Of a stretch of DNA of 64,000 bases, positions 27,212 to 35,737 are shown in pieces; within the stretch, counting starts at the first letter, position 1; every line of letters starts with the position of its first letter. Under the pieces are notes generated by a model. It did no database searches, was not told the origin of the DNA, and saw only the letters and a program-made list of their open reading frames with translations. The stretch covers positions 1,116,001-1,180,000 of the forward strand of contig NZ_CP033324.1 of NCBI RefSeq assembly GCF_003710085.1. The letters run 5' to 3'. Both the position numbers and the translations under genes were made by a program. The DNA is from Nocardioides pantholopis. GTDB lineage: Bacteria > Actinomycetota > Actinomycetes > Propionibacteriales > Nocardioidaceae.

Positions 27212-27910
27212 ATGGCCGCCGAGCGCTCCGAGGACTACACCTCCGCCGGCTTCCTGGGCCGCGTCGGCTCGGGCAGCGCCCCGGCCGTCGTCGTCGTGGA
27301 CGTGTGCCGGGCCTACCTCGAGGGCGGCCCGCTGACCGACGAGGGCGGCCGCTTCGAGGCGGCGCGGGTCAGCGCAGAGCGGGTCGTGGCCGCCGCCCGC
27401 GAGGCCGGGCACCCGGTGCTCTTCACCGAGGTGCGGATCGCCGCCGGCGGCGCGGACGCCGGCTGGTTCGCCGTCAAGGTCCCCGGTCTGACCGCCTTCG
27501 AGCCGGGCTCGCCCTGGGCCGAGCCGCCCGCGGCGCCGGCGCCGCTGTCGGGCGAGGTGGTCGTCACCAAGCAGTACGCCTCGGGGTTCTTCGGCACCTC
27601 CCTGGCCTCCACCCTGCGCGCGCTGGGGGTCGACACCACCTACGTCCTGGGCTTCTCCACGAGCGGCTGCGTGCGGGCCACCGCGCTCGACGCGCTCCAG
27701 CACGGCTTCCGCCCGCTCGTCGTGCGGGAGGCCTGCGGCGACCGGGACGCGACCACGCACGAGCAGAACCTGTTCGACCTCGACGCCAAGTACGCCGACG
27801 TCGTCTCCGAGGAGGAGGCGCTCGAGCTGCTCCGCGCCACGCCAGCCGCCCCTGGTCGCGGCACTCCGCCCGCCCCCGGCCGGGGCACTCCGACGAAGGG
27901 AACCGCATGA
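27212..27910 (+). CDS. Isochorismatase-like cysteine amidase
   Basis: 232 residues, starting 2 nt after the CoA transferase stop. The Asp-Lys-Cys triad of the family: Asp30 in VVVVDVC, Lys120 in VTKQYASGFFGT, Cys153 in GFSTSGCVRATA. Members include N-carbamoylsarcosine amidase, maleamate amidase, ureidoacrylate amidase and nicotinamidase, all cleaving linear amides. Maleamate-type half-amides would be the expected product of an imidase, so this enzyme fits after the amidohydrolase at 18198. The C-terminus has a short repeat (PAPGRGTP twice). Confidence 0.9.
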   Translation: MAAERSEDYTSAGFLGRVGSGSAPAVVVVDVCRAYLEGGPLTDEGGRFEAARVSAERVVAAAREAGHPVLFTEVRIAAGGADAGWFAVKVPGLTAFEPGSPWAEPPAAPAPLSGEVVVTKQYASGFFGTSLASTLRALGVDTTYVLGFSTSGCVRATALDALQHGFRPLVVREACGDRDATTHEQNLFDLDAKYADVVSEEEALELLRATPAAPGRGTPPAPGRGTPTKGTA

Positions 27911-28485
27911 GCGTCATCGACCTCGATTCGCCCGACCTGGCCTGGGGCCACCACCCCGTCGCCGGCGCCGAGGTGCCCGCCGGAATGGTGATGCTGCACG
28001 CGGATCCCGAGCGCCCCTACCGGGCCGTGCTCGTCGGCTTCCCGTCCGGCTGGCGTCGCGACGCCACCGGCAACCAGCCCGCGGGGGAGGAGATGGTCGT
28101 CATCTCCGGCGCCCTGCACATCAGCGGTCGCACCTGCAGCACCGGCGAGCTCCTGGTCGCCGAGCCGCACGCGACCCGGGCTGCGACCTCCACCGACGAC
28201 GACACCCGTGCGGTCGTGTGGTTCACCGGCCAGCCCGGCGGCTGGGCCGAGGGCCCGGCGTCCGAGCCGGGCGCCCTGGACGTGGTCGTCCTGGAGCCGG
28301 GGGCCGTGCGCGGCCCGCGCGCCGCCTTCCCGGGCTCGGTCGAGGTCCGCACCGACGTCGTGGGGGAGACCTTCGACTGCGCCGCCGACCTGGTGTGGCC
28401 CGACAGCCGCAAGTACGCCCACCTGCCGGCCGGCACCCCCGCCCCCGCCATCGCGGGCCGGGTCGTCGTCCGGCTCTGGGACTGA
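27907..28485 (+). CDS. Cupin-like protein of unknown function
   Basis: 192 residues, 4-bp overlap with the amidase gene. The region 30-105 reads like a cupin barrel (GEEMVVISGALHISG, then LVAEPHATRAATST), where the E and H residues could bind metal; a second half lacks clear motifs. No signal peptide. The tight coupling to a CoA transferase and an amidase points to the same pathway. It may be an isomerase, decarboxylase or dioxygenase, but no activity can be named. Confidence 0.6.
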   Translation: MSVIDLDSPDLAWGHHPVAGAEVPAGMVMLHADPERPYRAVLVGFPSGWRRDATGNQPAGEEMVVISGALHISGRTCSTGELLVAEPHATRAATSTDDDTRAVVWFTGQPGGWAEGPASEPGALDVVVLEPGAVRGPRAAFPGSVEVRTDVVGETFDCAADLVWPDSRKYAHLPAGTPAPAIAGRVVVRLWD

Positions 28486-28570
28486 CCGGCGCCGCCCGCC
28501 GGGTCGGGTGACGTGCTGACCTGCTGACTGGGCGGGTCGGTGCGGGTGAGCGGCCGGGTGGCTGCGGGTG

Positions 28571-28665
28571 AGCGGTGAGCCTGCCACCGTTTTGAACTGC
28601 CGCCAGGGTGCCGGCGGTGAGCCTGCCACGGTTCGGGTGCGCCGAAGGGTGGCCAGCTCACCGCT
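28571..28665. repeat. Short direct and inverted repeats in intergenic gap
   Basis: The 196-bp gap between two convergent genes holds two copies of GCGGTGAGCCTGCCAC (about 28572 and 28613) and an inverted pair AGCGGTGAGC / GCTCACCGCT (28571-28580 and 28656-28665). No gene is visible here. Confidence 0.6.
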
Positions 28666-28681
28666 GACCGGACCACCCGGC

Positions 28682-29266
28682 TCAGGCCGGAACTGTCGAC
28701 TCCTCGACCTGTCCGCCGTCCAGAGGCGGCGGTGCCGGGTCGCCGGCGGCGGCGGATGCACGGCGTACCTCGGCCTCGGCCCAGAGGTCGAGGACGGCCG
28801 CGGGCCAGATCTCCGCGCCGGTGCCGGCGATCTCGTCCCTGCTCCACCAGCGGTGCTCGGTCATCGTGATCCGCTCCTCGGGCGTGTGACCGGCGTCGGA
28901 GACCTCGAAGGCCGGCACCCAGACTGCGTAGAAGACGTCCTCCTGGTCCAGGACGACGTCGGTGTAGCCGTGCACGACCCGCCGAACGAGGACGGGGCCG
29001 ACCATCTGGGACGGCGCGACGGCGAGGCCGGTCTCCTCCTCGAGCTCGCGTACGGCGGCCGCCAGGTCACTCTCGCCGGGATCCACGCCGCCGCCGGGGG
29101 TGATCCACCACCGCGACCCGGGCAGCCCGGGGTCGGTGTCGCCGAAGAGCAGCAGCCGGTCCCGGTCGTCGACGACGAGGACCCGCGCGGTCCGGCGTAC
29201 GCGGCGCGGACGCTCGGCGGCGGGCACGGGGACGAGGGTGCGCGCGGGCTCGGTCGGGTTGGTCAC
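28682..29266 (-). CDS. Nudix hydrolase
   Basis: 194 residues. A complete Nudix box starts at Gly59 (GVDPGE...VRELEEETG), with Glu65 and Arg73 in register. The family hydrolyses nucleoside diphosphate derivatives; the substrate is unknown. It is a single gene, minus strand, with no link to the catabolic operons. Confidence 0.9.
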   Translation of the reverse strand: MTNPTEPARTLVPVPAAERPRRVRRTARVLVVDDRDRLLLFGDTDPGLPGSRWWITPGGGVDPGESDLAAAVRELEEETGLAVAPSQMVGPVLVRRVVHGYTDVVLDQEDVFYAVWVPAFEVSDAGHTPEERITMTEHRWWSRDEIAGTGAEIWPAAVLDLWAEAEVRRASAAAGDPAPPPLDGGQVEESTVPA

Positions 29267-29526
29267 CTGCCCAGCCTGCCCTCTCGGGCGACGGTCCGGG
29301 GAATCAGTGGTTCATCCGCCGGGAGTGGCGAGCCGGCGGGGCCTGGGTCGCCCGGTGAACGGCGGCTCTCGTAGCCAATGAAGAACGTCGAATGCCACGT
29401 GTTTCTACGCCGAGCAAGTTATCCACAGATCCTAAATATCCCAACGCGGCCCTATTCCTCGGAATCGAACAGATGCACGATTGCGGCAGTGGCAGAGGTT
29501 GCCGCAGGGGACTTCCGGGGGCTGCG

Positions 29527-30786
29527 ATGGCGGAGATGGTTCACCCGTTGCTGGCGGGCGCCGCGTCGATCGAGGACGTCCTGGACAAGCTCGTGGACCT
29601 GGAGCCGGTCTTCCTGCCGGTGACGGAGAAGCGTGAGGCGCTGATGGCGCTGGCGCGGTTGTCCTCGCGCGTCGAGGCTCTGCAGGCGAAGCTGATCGCC
29701 TGTGCCGAGGACGTCGCCGATGCCGAGGGGCACCGCGACGTGGCGGGGTGGCTGGCACACCGGACCCACGCCTCGGGAGTGGCGGCCCGGCGGGCTCAGC
29801 GGCTCGGGGTCGCGTGCGACCGCCGCTGGCAGCGTCTCGGCGGAGCGCTGCTCGCCGGGCAGGTGAACGTGGACCAGGGCCACGTGATCGCGGGCGCGCT
29901 CGACGACCTGGCCTCGGCTGCCGCGCTGGTGGAGATCGGCGCCGAGGAGTGGGGACACGTCCTGGCCTTGGCGGAGGCGCACCTGGTCGAGCAGGCGGCG
30001 CACTTCGGGCCGCGTGAGCTGCGGCGCCTCGGGGAGCGGATCCTGGAGGTGGTCGCGCCGGAGCTGGCCGAGCAGGTGGAGGCGGACCAGCTCGCCGACG
30101 CCGAGCGCCGCGCCCGTCGGCGTACGTCGCTGCGCATCCAGCACCTCGGCGACGGGACCGCGCTGATCAGGGCGCGGCTGCCGGAGGCCGTCGCGCTGCG
30201 CCTCAAGACCTCGCTGGAGGCGTTCACGAGCCCGCGCCGGGCAGACGGGCGCTGTGCGAGGGACGGGGAGACCGTCCCGTACGAGCGGCGCATGGGGGAG
30301 GCGTTCTGCTCACTGCTCGAGGCCCTGGACCCGGCCCGGCTGCCGCTGCACGGCGGCGACGCCACGACGATGATGATCACGATGGACCTCGAGGCGCTGA
30401 CCACCGGCCTGGGGACCGCCACGCTCGCGGACGGGTCCCGGATCACGGCCGGCGAGGCGCGTCGGATGGCGTGCACGGCGAACCTCGTCCCGGCCGTCCT
30501 GGGGACCCGGTCGGTGCCGCTCGACCTGGGCCACACGGCCCGGCTGTTCACCCCGGCGCAGCGCAAGGCGCTGGCCCTGCGGGACCGGGAATGTCGCGCC
30601 GACGGATGCTCGATCCCCGCGACCTGGTGCGAGGCACATCATCTGCAGCCCTGGCTCCTCGGCGGGCGGACCGACCTCGCGAACGGGGTCCTGCTCTGCT
30701 CCCGGCACCACCATCTGGTCCACGACGACCGCTATCTCCACGACCGCCTGCCGAACGGCGATATTCGGTTCGCTCGCCGCAGCTAA
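29527..30786 (+). CDS. DUF222/HNH endonuclease-domain protein
   Basis: 419 residues from ATG 29527 (MAEMVHPLL, the usual type of start); earlier in-frame ATGs at 29392 and 29473 give an atypical N-terminus. The DUF222 helical region covers about 20-330, then a C-terminal HNH module with ADGC, CEAHH and LCSRHHHLVHD, which provide zinc ligands and the catalytic His. These proteins are multi-copy in Nocardioidaceae and their role is unclear. A partial copy of this gene lies at 33280-33369. A TTATCCACA sequence lies upstream at 29419. Confidence 0.9.
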   Translation: MAEMVHPLLAGAASIEDVLDKLVDLEPVFLPVTEKREALMALARLSSRVEALQAKLIACAEDVADAEGHRDVAGWLAHRTHASGVAARRAQRLGVACDRRWQRLGGALLAGQVNVDQGHVIAGALDDLASAAALVEIGAEEWGHVLALAEAHLVEQAAHFGPRELRRLGERILEVVAPELAEQVEADQLADAERRARRRTSLRIQHLGDGTALIRARLPEAVALRLKTSLEAFTSPRRADGRCARDGETVPYERRMGEAFCSLLEALDPARLPLHGGDATTMMITMDLEALTTGLGTATLADGSRITAGEARRMACTANLVPAVLGTRSVPLDLGHTARLFTPAQRKALALRDRECRADGCSIPATWCEAHHLQPWLLGGRTDLANGVLLCSRHHHLVHDDRYLHDRLPNGDIRFARRS

Positions 30787-30954
30787 GCCGTAATTGCGAA
30801 TTGCTGAGCAATGCGCGCGCAAACGGGTAGGCGTCCCGGCGTGCTCCTCGCGCGGTCCGCCGTATCTGGCGGGCGCAAGAAGGACGGCGTTCCGCGTACA
30901 GGTCGAAGTTCGACAAACGTGCCGCGCCGGTCACCACGCACGTACCTTGGGCCC

Positions 30955-31137
30955 ATGCAGCCCGAGTCAGTCGCCACGATCATCTACTTCGTGGTCCTCG
31001 CGCTGATGTCGACCTGGGCGTTGTTCTGGGTCATCCGTCTGGCCGTGCGTTACGGGATGAGCGACGCGCTCCGCATGAACCAGGATCTGCTTCGCAACGA
31101 CACCGAAGCGCGTGCAGGGGATCCAGCCCGGACGTGA
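30955..31137 (+). CDS. Small single-pass membrane protein
   Basis: 60 residues with one membrane segment at about 6-28 (VATIIYFVVLALMSTWALF) and a charged C-terminus. No ribosome site precedes the ATG, but a TACCTT box at 30943-30948 ends 6 bp before it, which fits leaderless translation. Function unknown. Confidence 0.55.
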   Translation: MQPESVATIIYFVVLALMSTWALFWVIRLAVRYGMSDALRMNQDLLRNDTEARAGDPART

Positions 31138-31155
31138 CCGCCCGGATCTGGCGCC

Positions 31156-31302
31156 GTGCGGGCGGCCGTACGGATCTATCGCGATGCGCTCACCCCTGCC
31201 GAGATCCGGATGGCGGGATACGTGGGTGAGATGGCCCTCAGGCGGCGGATGCTGGCCCTTGCCGACGAAGAGCAACGGCGGCGCGGGTTGTTCGCCGGGT
31301 AG
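31156..31302 (+). CDS. Possible small hypothetical protein
   Basis: GTG-started frame of 48 residues, rich in Arg, Ala and Glu and probably helical (ALTPAEIRMAGYVGEMALRR). It ends 68 bp before the VOC gene. There is no ribosome site or homologue I recognise; it may be a fragment or chance. Confidence 0.25.
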   Translation: MRAAVRIYRDALTPAEIRMAGYVGEMALRRRMLALADEEQRRRGLFAG

Positions 31303-31370
31303 ACAGAATTCGATTGCAACGCGATCGTCGGGGCACATGATGCGTCACCAGCGTGCAGCGAAGGAGCCTC

Positions 31371-31757
31371 ATGGAGCGGGTCACCGGCATCGGCGGGGTG
31401 TTCTTCAGAGCAGAGGATCCCAGCAAGCTCACGGCTTGGTATGCCGAGCATCTGGGCGTCGACCCGCCGCCGCTGTCGTATGAGACCTCGCCTTGGTGGC
31501 AACAGCCAGGACCGACCGTGTTTGCCGCCATGCCCGCCGACTCAGAGCACTTCGGCGCCGCAGCGAACTCCTGGTCGATCAACTTTCGGGTCGTCGACCT
31601 CGACGCCATGGTGCGCCAACTGCGTGAGGCGGGAATCGAGGTGGATGTCGACACTGAGGAGTACCCAAACGGTCGGTTCGCCGGGCTTCGCGATCCGGAG
31701 GGCAACGGGATCCAGCTCTGGCAACCCGCGGGAGCCGACCTGCGCGGTTCCCCATGA
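31371..31757 (+). CDS. Glyoxalase/VOC family protein (single domain)
   Basis: 128 residues; ATG after AAGGAGCC. Standard single VOC unit: GVFFRAEDPSKLTAWYAEHLG at the start, SINFRVVDLDAMVRQL in the middle and RDPEGNGIQLWQP at the end, where the last Gln/Glu position usually binds metal. It is unrelated in layout to the double-VOC proteins of the left block. It probably has a detoxification or isomerase role. Confidence 0.88.
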   Translation: MERVTGIGGVFFRAEDPSKLTAWYAEHLGVDPPPLSYETSPWWQQPGPTVFAAMPADSEHFGAAANSWSINFRVVDLDAMVRQLREAGIEVDVDTEEYPNGRFAGLRDPEGNGIQLWQPAGADLRGSP

Positions 31758-31901
31758 GGCGGCCGCGCTGACCCATCCCGCACTTGCATCACGCCGGGTG
31801 AGGACCCCCAACTTGGACGCACGCACTGCTGCAGATCTGAGATGACTGCTCCACCACCCTCCCGTCTCGTCAGCCGATGAACCCAGCATCGTCGACGCCG
31901 A

Positions 31902-31990
31902 GGATCACCGCCTCCGGCGTCGCTCGGCTTCGGCTGTGGTCCCTGTGGGTGCAGCAGCCGATGGAGGCCCGCCGGGCTGGCTGAGCGATC
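31902..31990 (-). pseudogene. Decayed GNAT acetyltransferase fragment
   Basis: On the minus strand the frame reads RRASIGCCTHRD...ATPEAVILG, matching GRASIGYWAHRDSRRSGV and SEAV of the GNAT gene at 33267-33890. The start and end of the domain are missing. It lies in the 340-bp gap before the sigma-factor gene, which otherwise holds nothing recognisable. Confidence 0.65.
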
Positions 31991-32097
31991 GCCGGCGCCT
32001 CTACCTGTCCGACGGCGGTCCCGCCGCCGAGCCTGGTCACACCCGGCTCGGCCAGTGCGTCGGACGGGTGACCGGCACAGGTGGAAGGGTGGGACAC

Positions 32098-32943
32098 GTG
32101 GACCAGACGGACCTGTTCGAGGCCGAGCGACCCCGGCTGGTGGGGATAGCGAGCCGGGTGCTGGGGGACCATGCGGAGGCCGAGGACATCGTGCAGCAGG
32201 CCTGGCTGCGGCTGCACGGGACGCAGGCCGAGATCGAGAACCTGCCGGCCTGGCTCACGACCGTGACCACGCGCCTGTGCCTGGACCGGCTGCGCTCGCG
32301 CACCCCGGAGCCCGTCGAGGCCGCCGACCACCTCGAGGCGGGGCAGGCCGCGGGTGACCCGGCCGAGGACGCGGCCCTGGCCGACACCGTCGGCCTTGCC
32401 CTCCACGTCGTGCTGGACCGGCTCTCCCCGCGAGAGCGGGTCGCCTTCGTGCTCCACGACAGCTTCGCGTTCGAGTTCGCGACGATCGCGGCGGTGCTGG
32501 ACACCACCCCGGCGGCCGCGCGCAAGCTCGCCTCACGGGCCCGGGCGAAGGTCGCCCAGCCCGCGCCCGAGGACCCGCTGGCCGACTGGGAGGTCGTCGA
32601 CGCCTTCCTGGCTGCCGCGCGGACCGGCGACCTCGACCGGCTGCTGCGGTTGCTCGCTCCCGACGCCCTGGTGAGCGCCGACGAGGCGGCGCTGCGGGCC
32701 GGGACCCCCGAGCGGATCGCGGGCCGCGGCGAGGTGGCGGCGTTCTTCGACGGCAGTGCCCAGTCGGCCCTCCCGGTCTTCGTCGGCGACCGGCCGGGCG
32801 CGGCCTGGTTCCACCTCGGCGCCGCCAAGGTCGTCTTCGACTTCACCGTCGAGGGCGGCCTCGTCCGGTCGATCACCTTCCGGGCCGCCCCCGACGTGCT
32901 CTCCCAGGTCGTACGCCGCGCCGGTGCCGCGCGGCGCGGCTGA
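32098..32943 (+). CDS. ECF sigma factor, SigJ-type with SnoaL-like C-terminus
   Basis: 281 residues from GTG 32098 after GGAAGGG. Sigma region 2 is near 5-75 (HAEAEDIVQQAWLRL), region 4 near 105-165 (LSPRERVAFVLHDSFAFEFATIA), and a SnoaL/NTF2-like domain from about 170 (VDAFLAAARTGDLDRLLRLLAPD). No anti-sigma gene is adjacent; in this group the C-terminal domain may control activity. Confidence 0.9.
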   Translation: MDQTDLFEAERPRLVGIASRVLGDHAEAEDIVQQAWLRLHGTQAEIENLPAWLTTVTTRLCLDRLRSRTPEPVEAADHLEAGQAAGDPAEDAALADTVGLALHVVLDRLSPRERVAFVLHDSFAFEFATIAAVLDTTPAAARKLASRARAKVAQPAPEDPLADWEVVDAFLAAARTGDLDRLLRLLAPDALVSADEAALRAGTPERIAGRGEVAAFFDGSAQSALPVFVGDRPGAAWFHLGAAKVVFDFTVEGGLVRSITFRAAPDVLSQVVRRAGAARRG

Positions 32944-33008
32944 GCCGGTCACATCCGGCCCGCCCCGATCGTCAAGGAAGTGACCCACCACCACACGAGG
33001 AGACCACC

Positions 33009-33245
33009 ATGAAGACCATGACCTGTCGGGCCCTGGGCGGCCCCTGCGACCTCGAGCACCGCGGCGAGACCGCCGACGACGTCATCAACGCCCAGGACCG
33101 CCACCTCAAGGAGGCGGAGCGGGCCGGTGACGCGACCCACCAGGAGGCCCGCGACGCCATGAAGGGCCGCTGGCGCCACCCCAAGAAGTCGCTGGGGTGG
33201 TACCGCGACATGAAGCATGCCTTCGCCGCCCTGCCCGAGGAATGA
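33009..33245 (+). CDS. DUF1059-like small protein
   Basis: 78 residues; AGGAGACC before the ATG. The start MKTMTCRALGGPCDLEHRGE matches the DUF1059 pattern (two Cys in a small beta unit). It is 65 bp downstream of the sigma gene, possibly co-transcribed. Function unknown. Confidence 0.75.
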   Translation: MKTMTCRALGGPCDLEHRGETADDVINAQDRHLKEAERAGDATHQEARDAMKGRWRHPKKSLGWYRDMKHAFAALPEE

Positions 33246-33266
33246 GCCCCGACCGGCCCCGGCCGG

Positions 33267-33890
33267 CTACTCGCCGGCGCCCGGTCGGTGCCGCTCGACC
33301 TCGGCCACACGACCCGGCTGTTCACGCCCGCGCAGCGCAGGGCGCTGGCCCTGCGCGCCCGGGAGACGCGCATACAGACACGCATCCCGCCGTACGCCGT
33401 TCACTGGCGCGAAGGACCGCATCAGCCCCTCCCGTTCGAACCCGGCTCGCTCGGCAACGCGGATCGAGCCGACGTTCCCTGGCTCGATGTATGCCTCGAG
33501 CCGGGCCACGTTGCCCGCGCTGAGCAGCCAGGTGGCTGCAGCGGTCACCGCCTCGGAGGTGACGCCGCTTCGGCGACTGTCGCGATGAGCCCAGTAGCCG
33601 ATGGAGGCGCGCCCGGCCGACTGAGCGGTCCACAGTGCTCCGACATACCCGAGAGCAGGTCCGCCCCCGACCGTGATCGCCCAAGCCCACCCGGTTCCTG
33701 CTTCGCAGCGGCCGCGCTGGCTGGCGATGAAGGCACGCGCGCTGGCCGGGCCGAGCTGGTTCGGAACCTCACTGACCAGTGGGATCAGGGGGTCCGAGGC
33801 GAGCGACAGCACGACGTTCAGATCGCCGTCCTCCCAAGGGCGCAGCGTCACGCGTTCACCGCGAAGGACCGGCGCCAGCGCGCCTGTCAT
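33267..33890 (-). CDS. GNAT acetyltransferase whose C-terminus runs into an inverted HNH fragment
   Basis: 207 residues. Residues 1-172 form a RimJ/RimL-type GNAT domain (VTLRPWEDGDLNVV at the start, acetyl-CoA loop region ending in SIRVAERAGFEREG). The natural end should be near DACLYARLP; from there the frame continues for about 30 residues through the antisense strand of a DUF222/HNH fragment, so its own stop codon was lost. The domain itself looks intact and may still be active. Confidence 0.7.
   Translation of the reverse strand: MTGALAPVLRGERVTLRPWEDGDLNVVLSLASDPLIPLVSEVPNQLGPASARAFIASQRGRCEAGTGWAWAITVGGGPALGYVGALWTAQSAGRASIGYWAHRDSRRSGVTSEAVTAAATWLLSAGNVARLEAYIEPGNVGSIRVAERAGFEREGLMRSFAPVNGVRRDACLYARLPGAQGQRPALRGREQPGRVAEVERHRPGAGE
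33280..33369 (+). pseudogene. DUF222/HNH gene fragment
   Basis: About 90 bp, highly similar to the part of the HNH gene at 29527 that encodes SVPLDLGHTARLFTPAQRKA; here it reads VPLDLGHTTRLFTPAQRRA. No start or HNH centre remains. It marks a recombination breakpoint next to the GNAT gene. Confidence 0.8.
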
Positions 33891-33915
33891 GCCCTGGCTG
33901 GACTCGGGCGGGTGC

Positions 33916-34161
33916 TCAAAGCCCGCCCCGTCGGTGCAGGTCCATGCCCCAGGCGACGCCCTGGGCCACGGCGCCGACCAGCAGGAAGGCGGCACCGACG
34001 GCGAAGGACGCCCATCCGAGCGCCAGCGGGCCGTTGTCGGTGACCATCCACAGGCCGGCGAACACCAGCACCACCCCGGGGACCAATGCCGCGCTCGGCG
34101 AGCTCGGTGCCCCCTGGGGGACGGTCTGGGACTTCCTCGAGGGACCTGCGGATTCAGCCAC
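33916..34161 (-). CDS. Small two-segment membrane protein
   Basis: 81 residues from GTG 34161 (an upstream ATG at 34218 is possible). Two hydrophobic segments: ALVPGVVLVFAGLWMV and FAVGAAFLLVGAVAQGVAW. No family recognised. Confidence 0.55.
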   Translation of the reverse strand: MAESAGPSRKSQTVPQGAPSSPSAALVPGVVLVFAGLWMVTDNGPLALGWASFAVGAAFLLVGAVAQGVAWGMDLHRRGGL

Positions 34162-34237
34162 GGGGGAAACTCTCGCACGTCCGCCGACCGGGTTCCGGCG
34201 ATCGGCGCCAGTCGCCACGCCGCAGCCCCCGGGCCGG

Positions 34238-35662
34238 CTACTCGACCTCGCCGGCGCCCGCCGGACCGACCTGCGCCCGGGCGGCGTCGTCCTCGAAGGT
34301 GTCGCGGATCCACAGCAGCGCCAGCACCGCTGCGAACATGGCCGGGACCAGCACCAGCATGGCCAGGGCGAGCGGCTCGCCGTCGTAGCTGGTGGCGCCG
34401 ACGATGTCCGAGGTCAGCCCGATCAGGAACGGGCCGAGGGCGCCGCCGAGCGTGACCAGGAACGTCAGCAGCGCGAAGCCCATGCCGCGCCGGTGCGCCG
34501 GGACGACGTCGGCCGAGGCGGCGGTGAGGTTCGGGATGGCGGCCGCGAAGCCGGCGCACGCGACAGCGATCAGCGTCACCCGGACCGGCAGTCCGGGCAC
34601 GAGGACGGCACCGGTGAGGCCGACGGCGCCGACGAGCAGGAACCAGGTGGCGACCTTGATCCGCCAGCCGGGGCGGACGCCGTGGTGGCGGTCGCCCATC
34701 CGGCTGCCGAGGATGATGCCGATCACGATGCCGGTGCCGCCGACGCCGCCGGCGAGGCCGGACGCGGCGTCGTAGCCGAGGTCCTCGGTGCGCTCCAGGA
34801 ACGTGGGCAGCCAGTAGAACAGCCCGGCCACCCCGAGGGAGAGCAGCGCCTGGCCGAGGATGATGCCCTTGAGGGTCTTGACCTTGAGCAGCTCGCGCGC
34901 GGAGGCGAGCAGCGAGGCGGTGTCGGTCAGGGCGACGTGCCCGCCCTCGGGGTCGACCGACCCGGTGCGCAGGCGGTCCATCTGGTCCCCGAGGCCGCGC
35001 ATCGGCTCCTTGACAGTCAGCACCAGGACGGCGACGAGCAGGCCGGGGATCGCGGCGATGAAGAAGACCGCGCGCCAGTCCAGCGCCTCGGCGATGGCGC
35101 CGCCGAGGATGACGCCGGTCGGCAGGCCCATGTAGTAGCCGGCCCGCTCGAAGCCGTACGCCTTGCCGCGGCTGCGGGCGGGGTAGTAGTCGGCGAGCAG
35201 GCTGGAGGCCGGCGGGTTGTAGAGCTGGCCGGCGGCGCCGATGAGGACGCGGACGGCGAAGAACATCACGAAGGTGGTGGCGATGCCGCTGAGCACCGAG
35301 CAGATCGACCACACCAGGACGACGACAGCGATCGTCACGACGCGGGGTGCCCGGTCGGCCAGCCGGCCGGCCGGCAGGAGCAGCAGCGCGGCGGCGATGC
35401 TGGCAGCGGTCGGGATCGCGCCGCCCACCGTGTCGCTGAAGCCGAAGTGGTCCTGGATGGCCGGCAGCGCGCCGGAGATCAGGTTGATCTCGACCCGGTC
35501 GATGAAGGCCACCAGGGCCACCACGATCGCCGGCCACCAGCCCAGCGGCGCGGGCTTGGAGAGATCGACCGCCTGCGCCGGGCGCTTCGGAAAGACTGTC
35601 ATCTCCACCGTCGACGCCGACGGGGGCGGCTCCGGAGGGGCGACGTCGTAGGTGTCGGTCAT
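34238..35662 (-). CDS. MFS transporter
   Basis: 474 residues, about 12 membrane segments. Motif A-like GRLADRAPRV follows the second segment; there is a long central loop (about 215-270) between segments 6 and 7, and RAGYYMGLPTG in segment 5. The Spinster/organic-acid:proton symporter branch is most likely. It is divergent from the tandem nitrilase gene with an AT-rich shared promoter, so it probably imports the substrate or exports a product of that enzyme. Confidence 0.9.
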   Translation of the reverse strand: MTDTYDVAPPEPPPSASTVEMTVFPKRPAQAVDLSKPAPLGWWPAIVVALVAFIDRVEINLISGALPAIQDHFGFSDTVGGAIPTAASIAAALLLLPAGRLADRAPRVVTIAVVVLVWSICSVLSGIATTFVMFFAVRVLIGAAGQLYNPPASSLLADYYPARSRGKAYGFERAGYYMGLPTGVILGGAIAEALDWRAVFFIAAIPGLLVAVLVLTVKEPMRGLGDQMDRLRTGSVDPEGGHVALTDTASLLASARELLKVKTLKGIILGQALLSLGVAGLFYWLPTFLERTEDLGYDAASGLAGGVGGTGIVIGIILGSRMGDRHHGVRPGWRIKVATWFLLVGAVGLTGAVLVPGLPVRVTLIAVACAGFAAAIPNLTAASADVVPAHRRGMGFALLTFLVTLGGALGPFLIGLTSDIVGATSYDGEPLALAMLVLVPAMFAAVLALLWIRDTFEDDAARAQVGPAGAGEVE

Positions 35663-35705
35663 GAGATGTGCTCCTGCCGCGGGACCGGATGTGTCAGGCT
35701 GTGAC

Positions 35706-35727
35706 GTACATCGTACAAGATATATTC
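35706..35727. promoter_or_regulatory. Divergent promoter/operator region with AT-rich element (b)
   Basis: GTAC-ATC-GTAC (35706-35716) followed by GATATATTC (35719-35727) between the MFS and nitrilase genes. The 4-3-4 geometry is like the ATAT-N3-ATAT sites elsewhere. A GntR gene lies 1.7 kb away; the link is inferred. Confidence 0.45.
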
Positions 35728-35737
35728 AGGAGGAATC

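Noticed and set aside
29419..29427. TTATCCACA, identical to a DnaA box
   Set aside because: A single copy before a DUF222/HNH gene, with no cluster of boxes, dnaA or dnaN nearby; not an origin.
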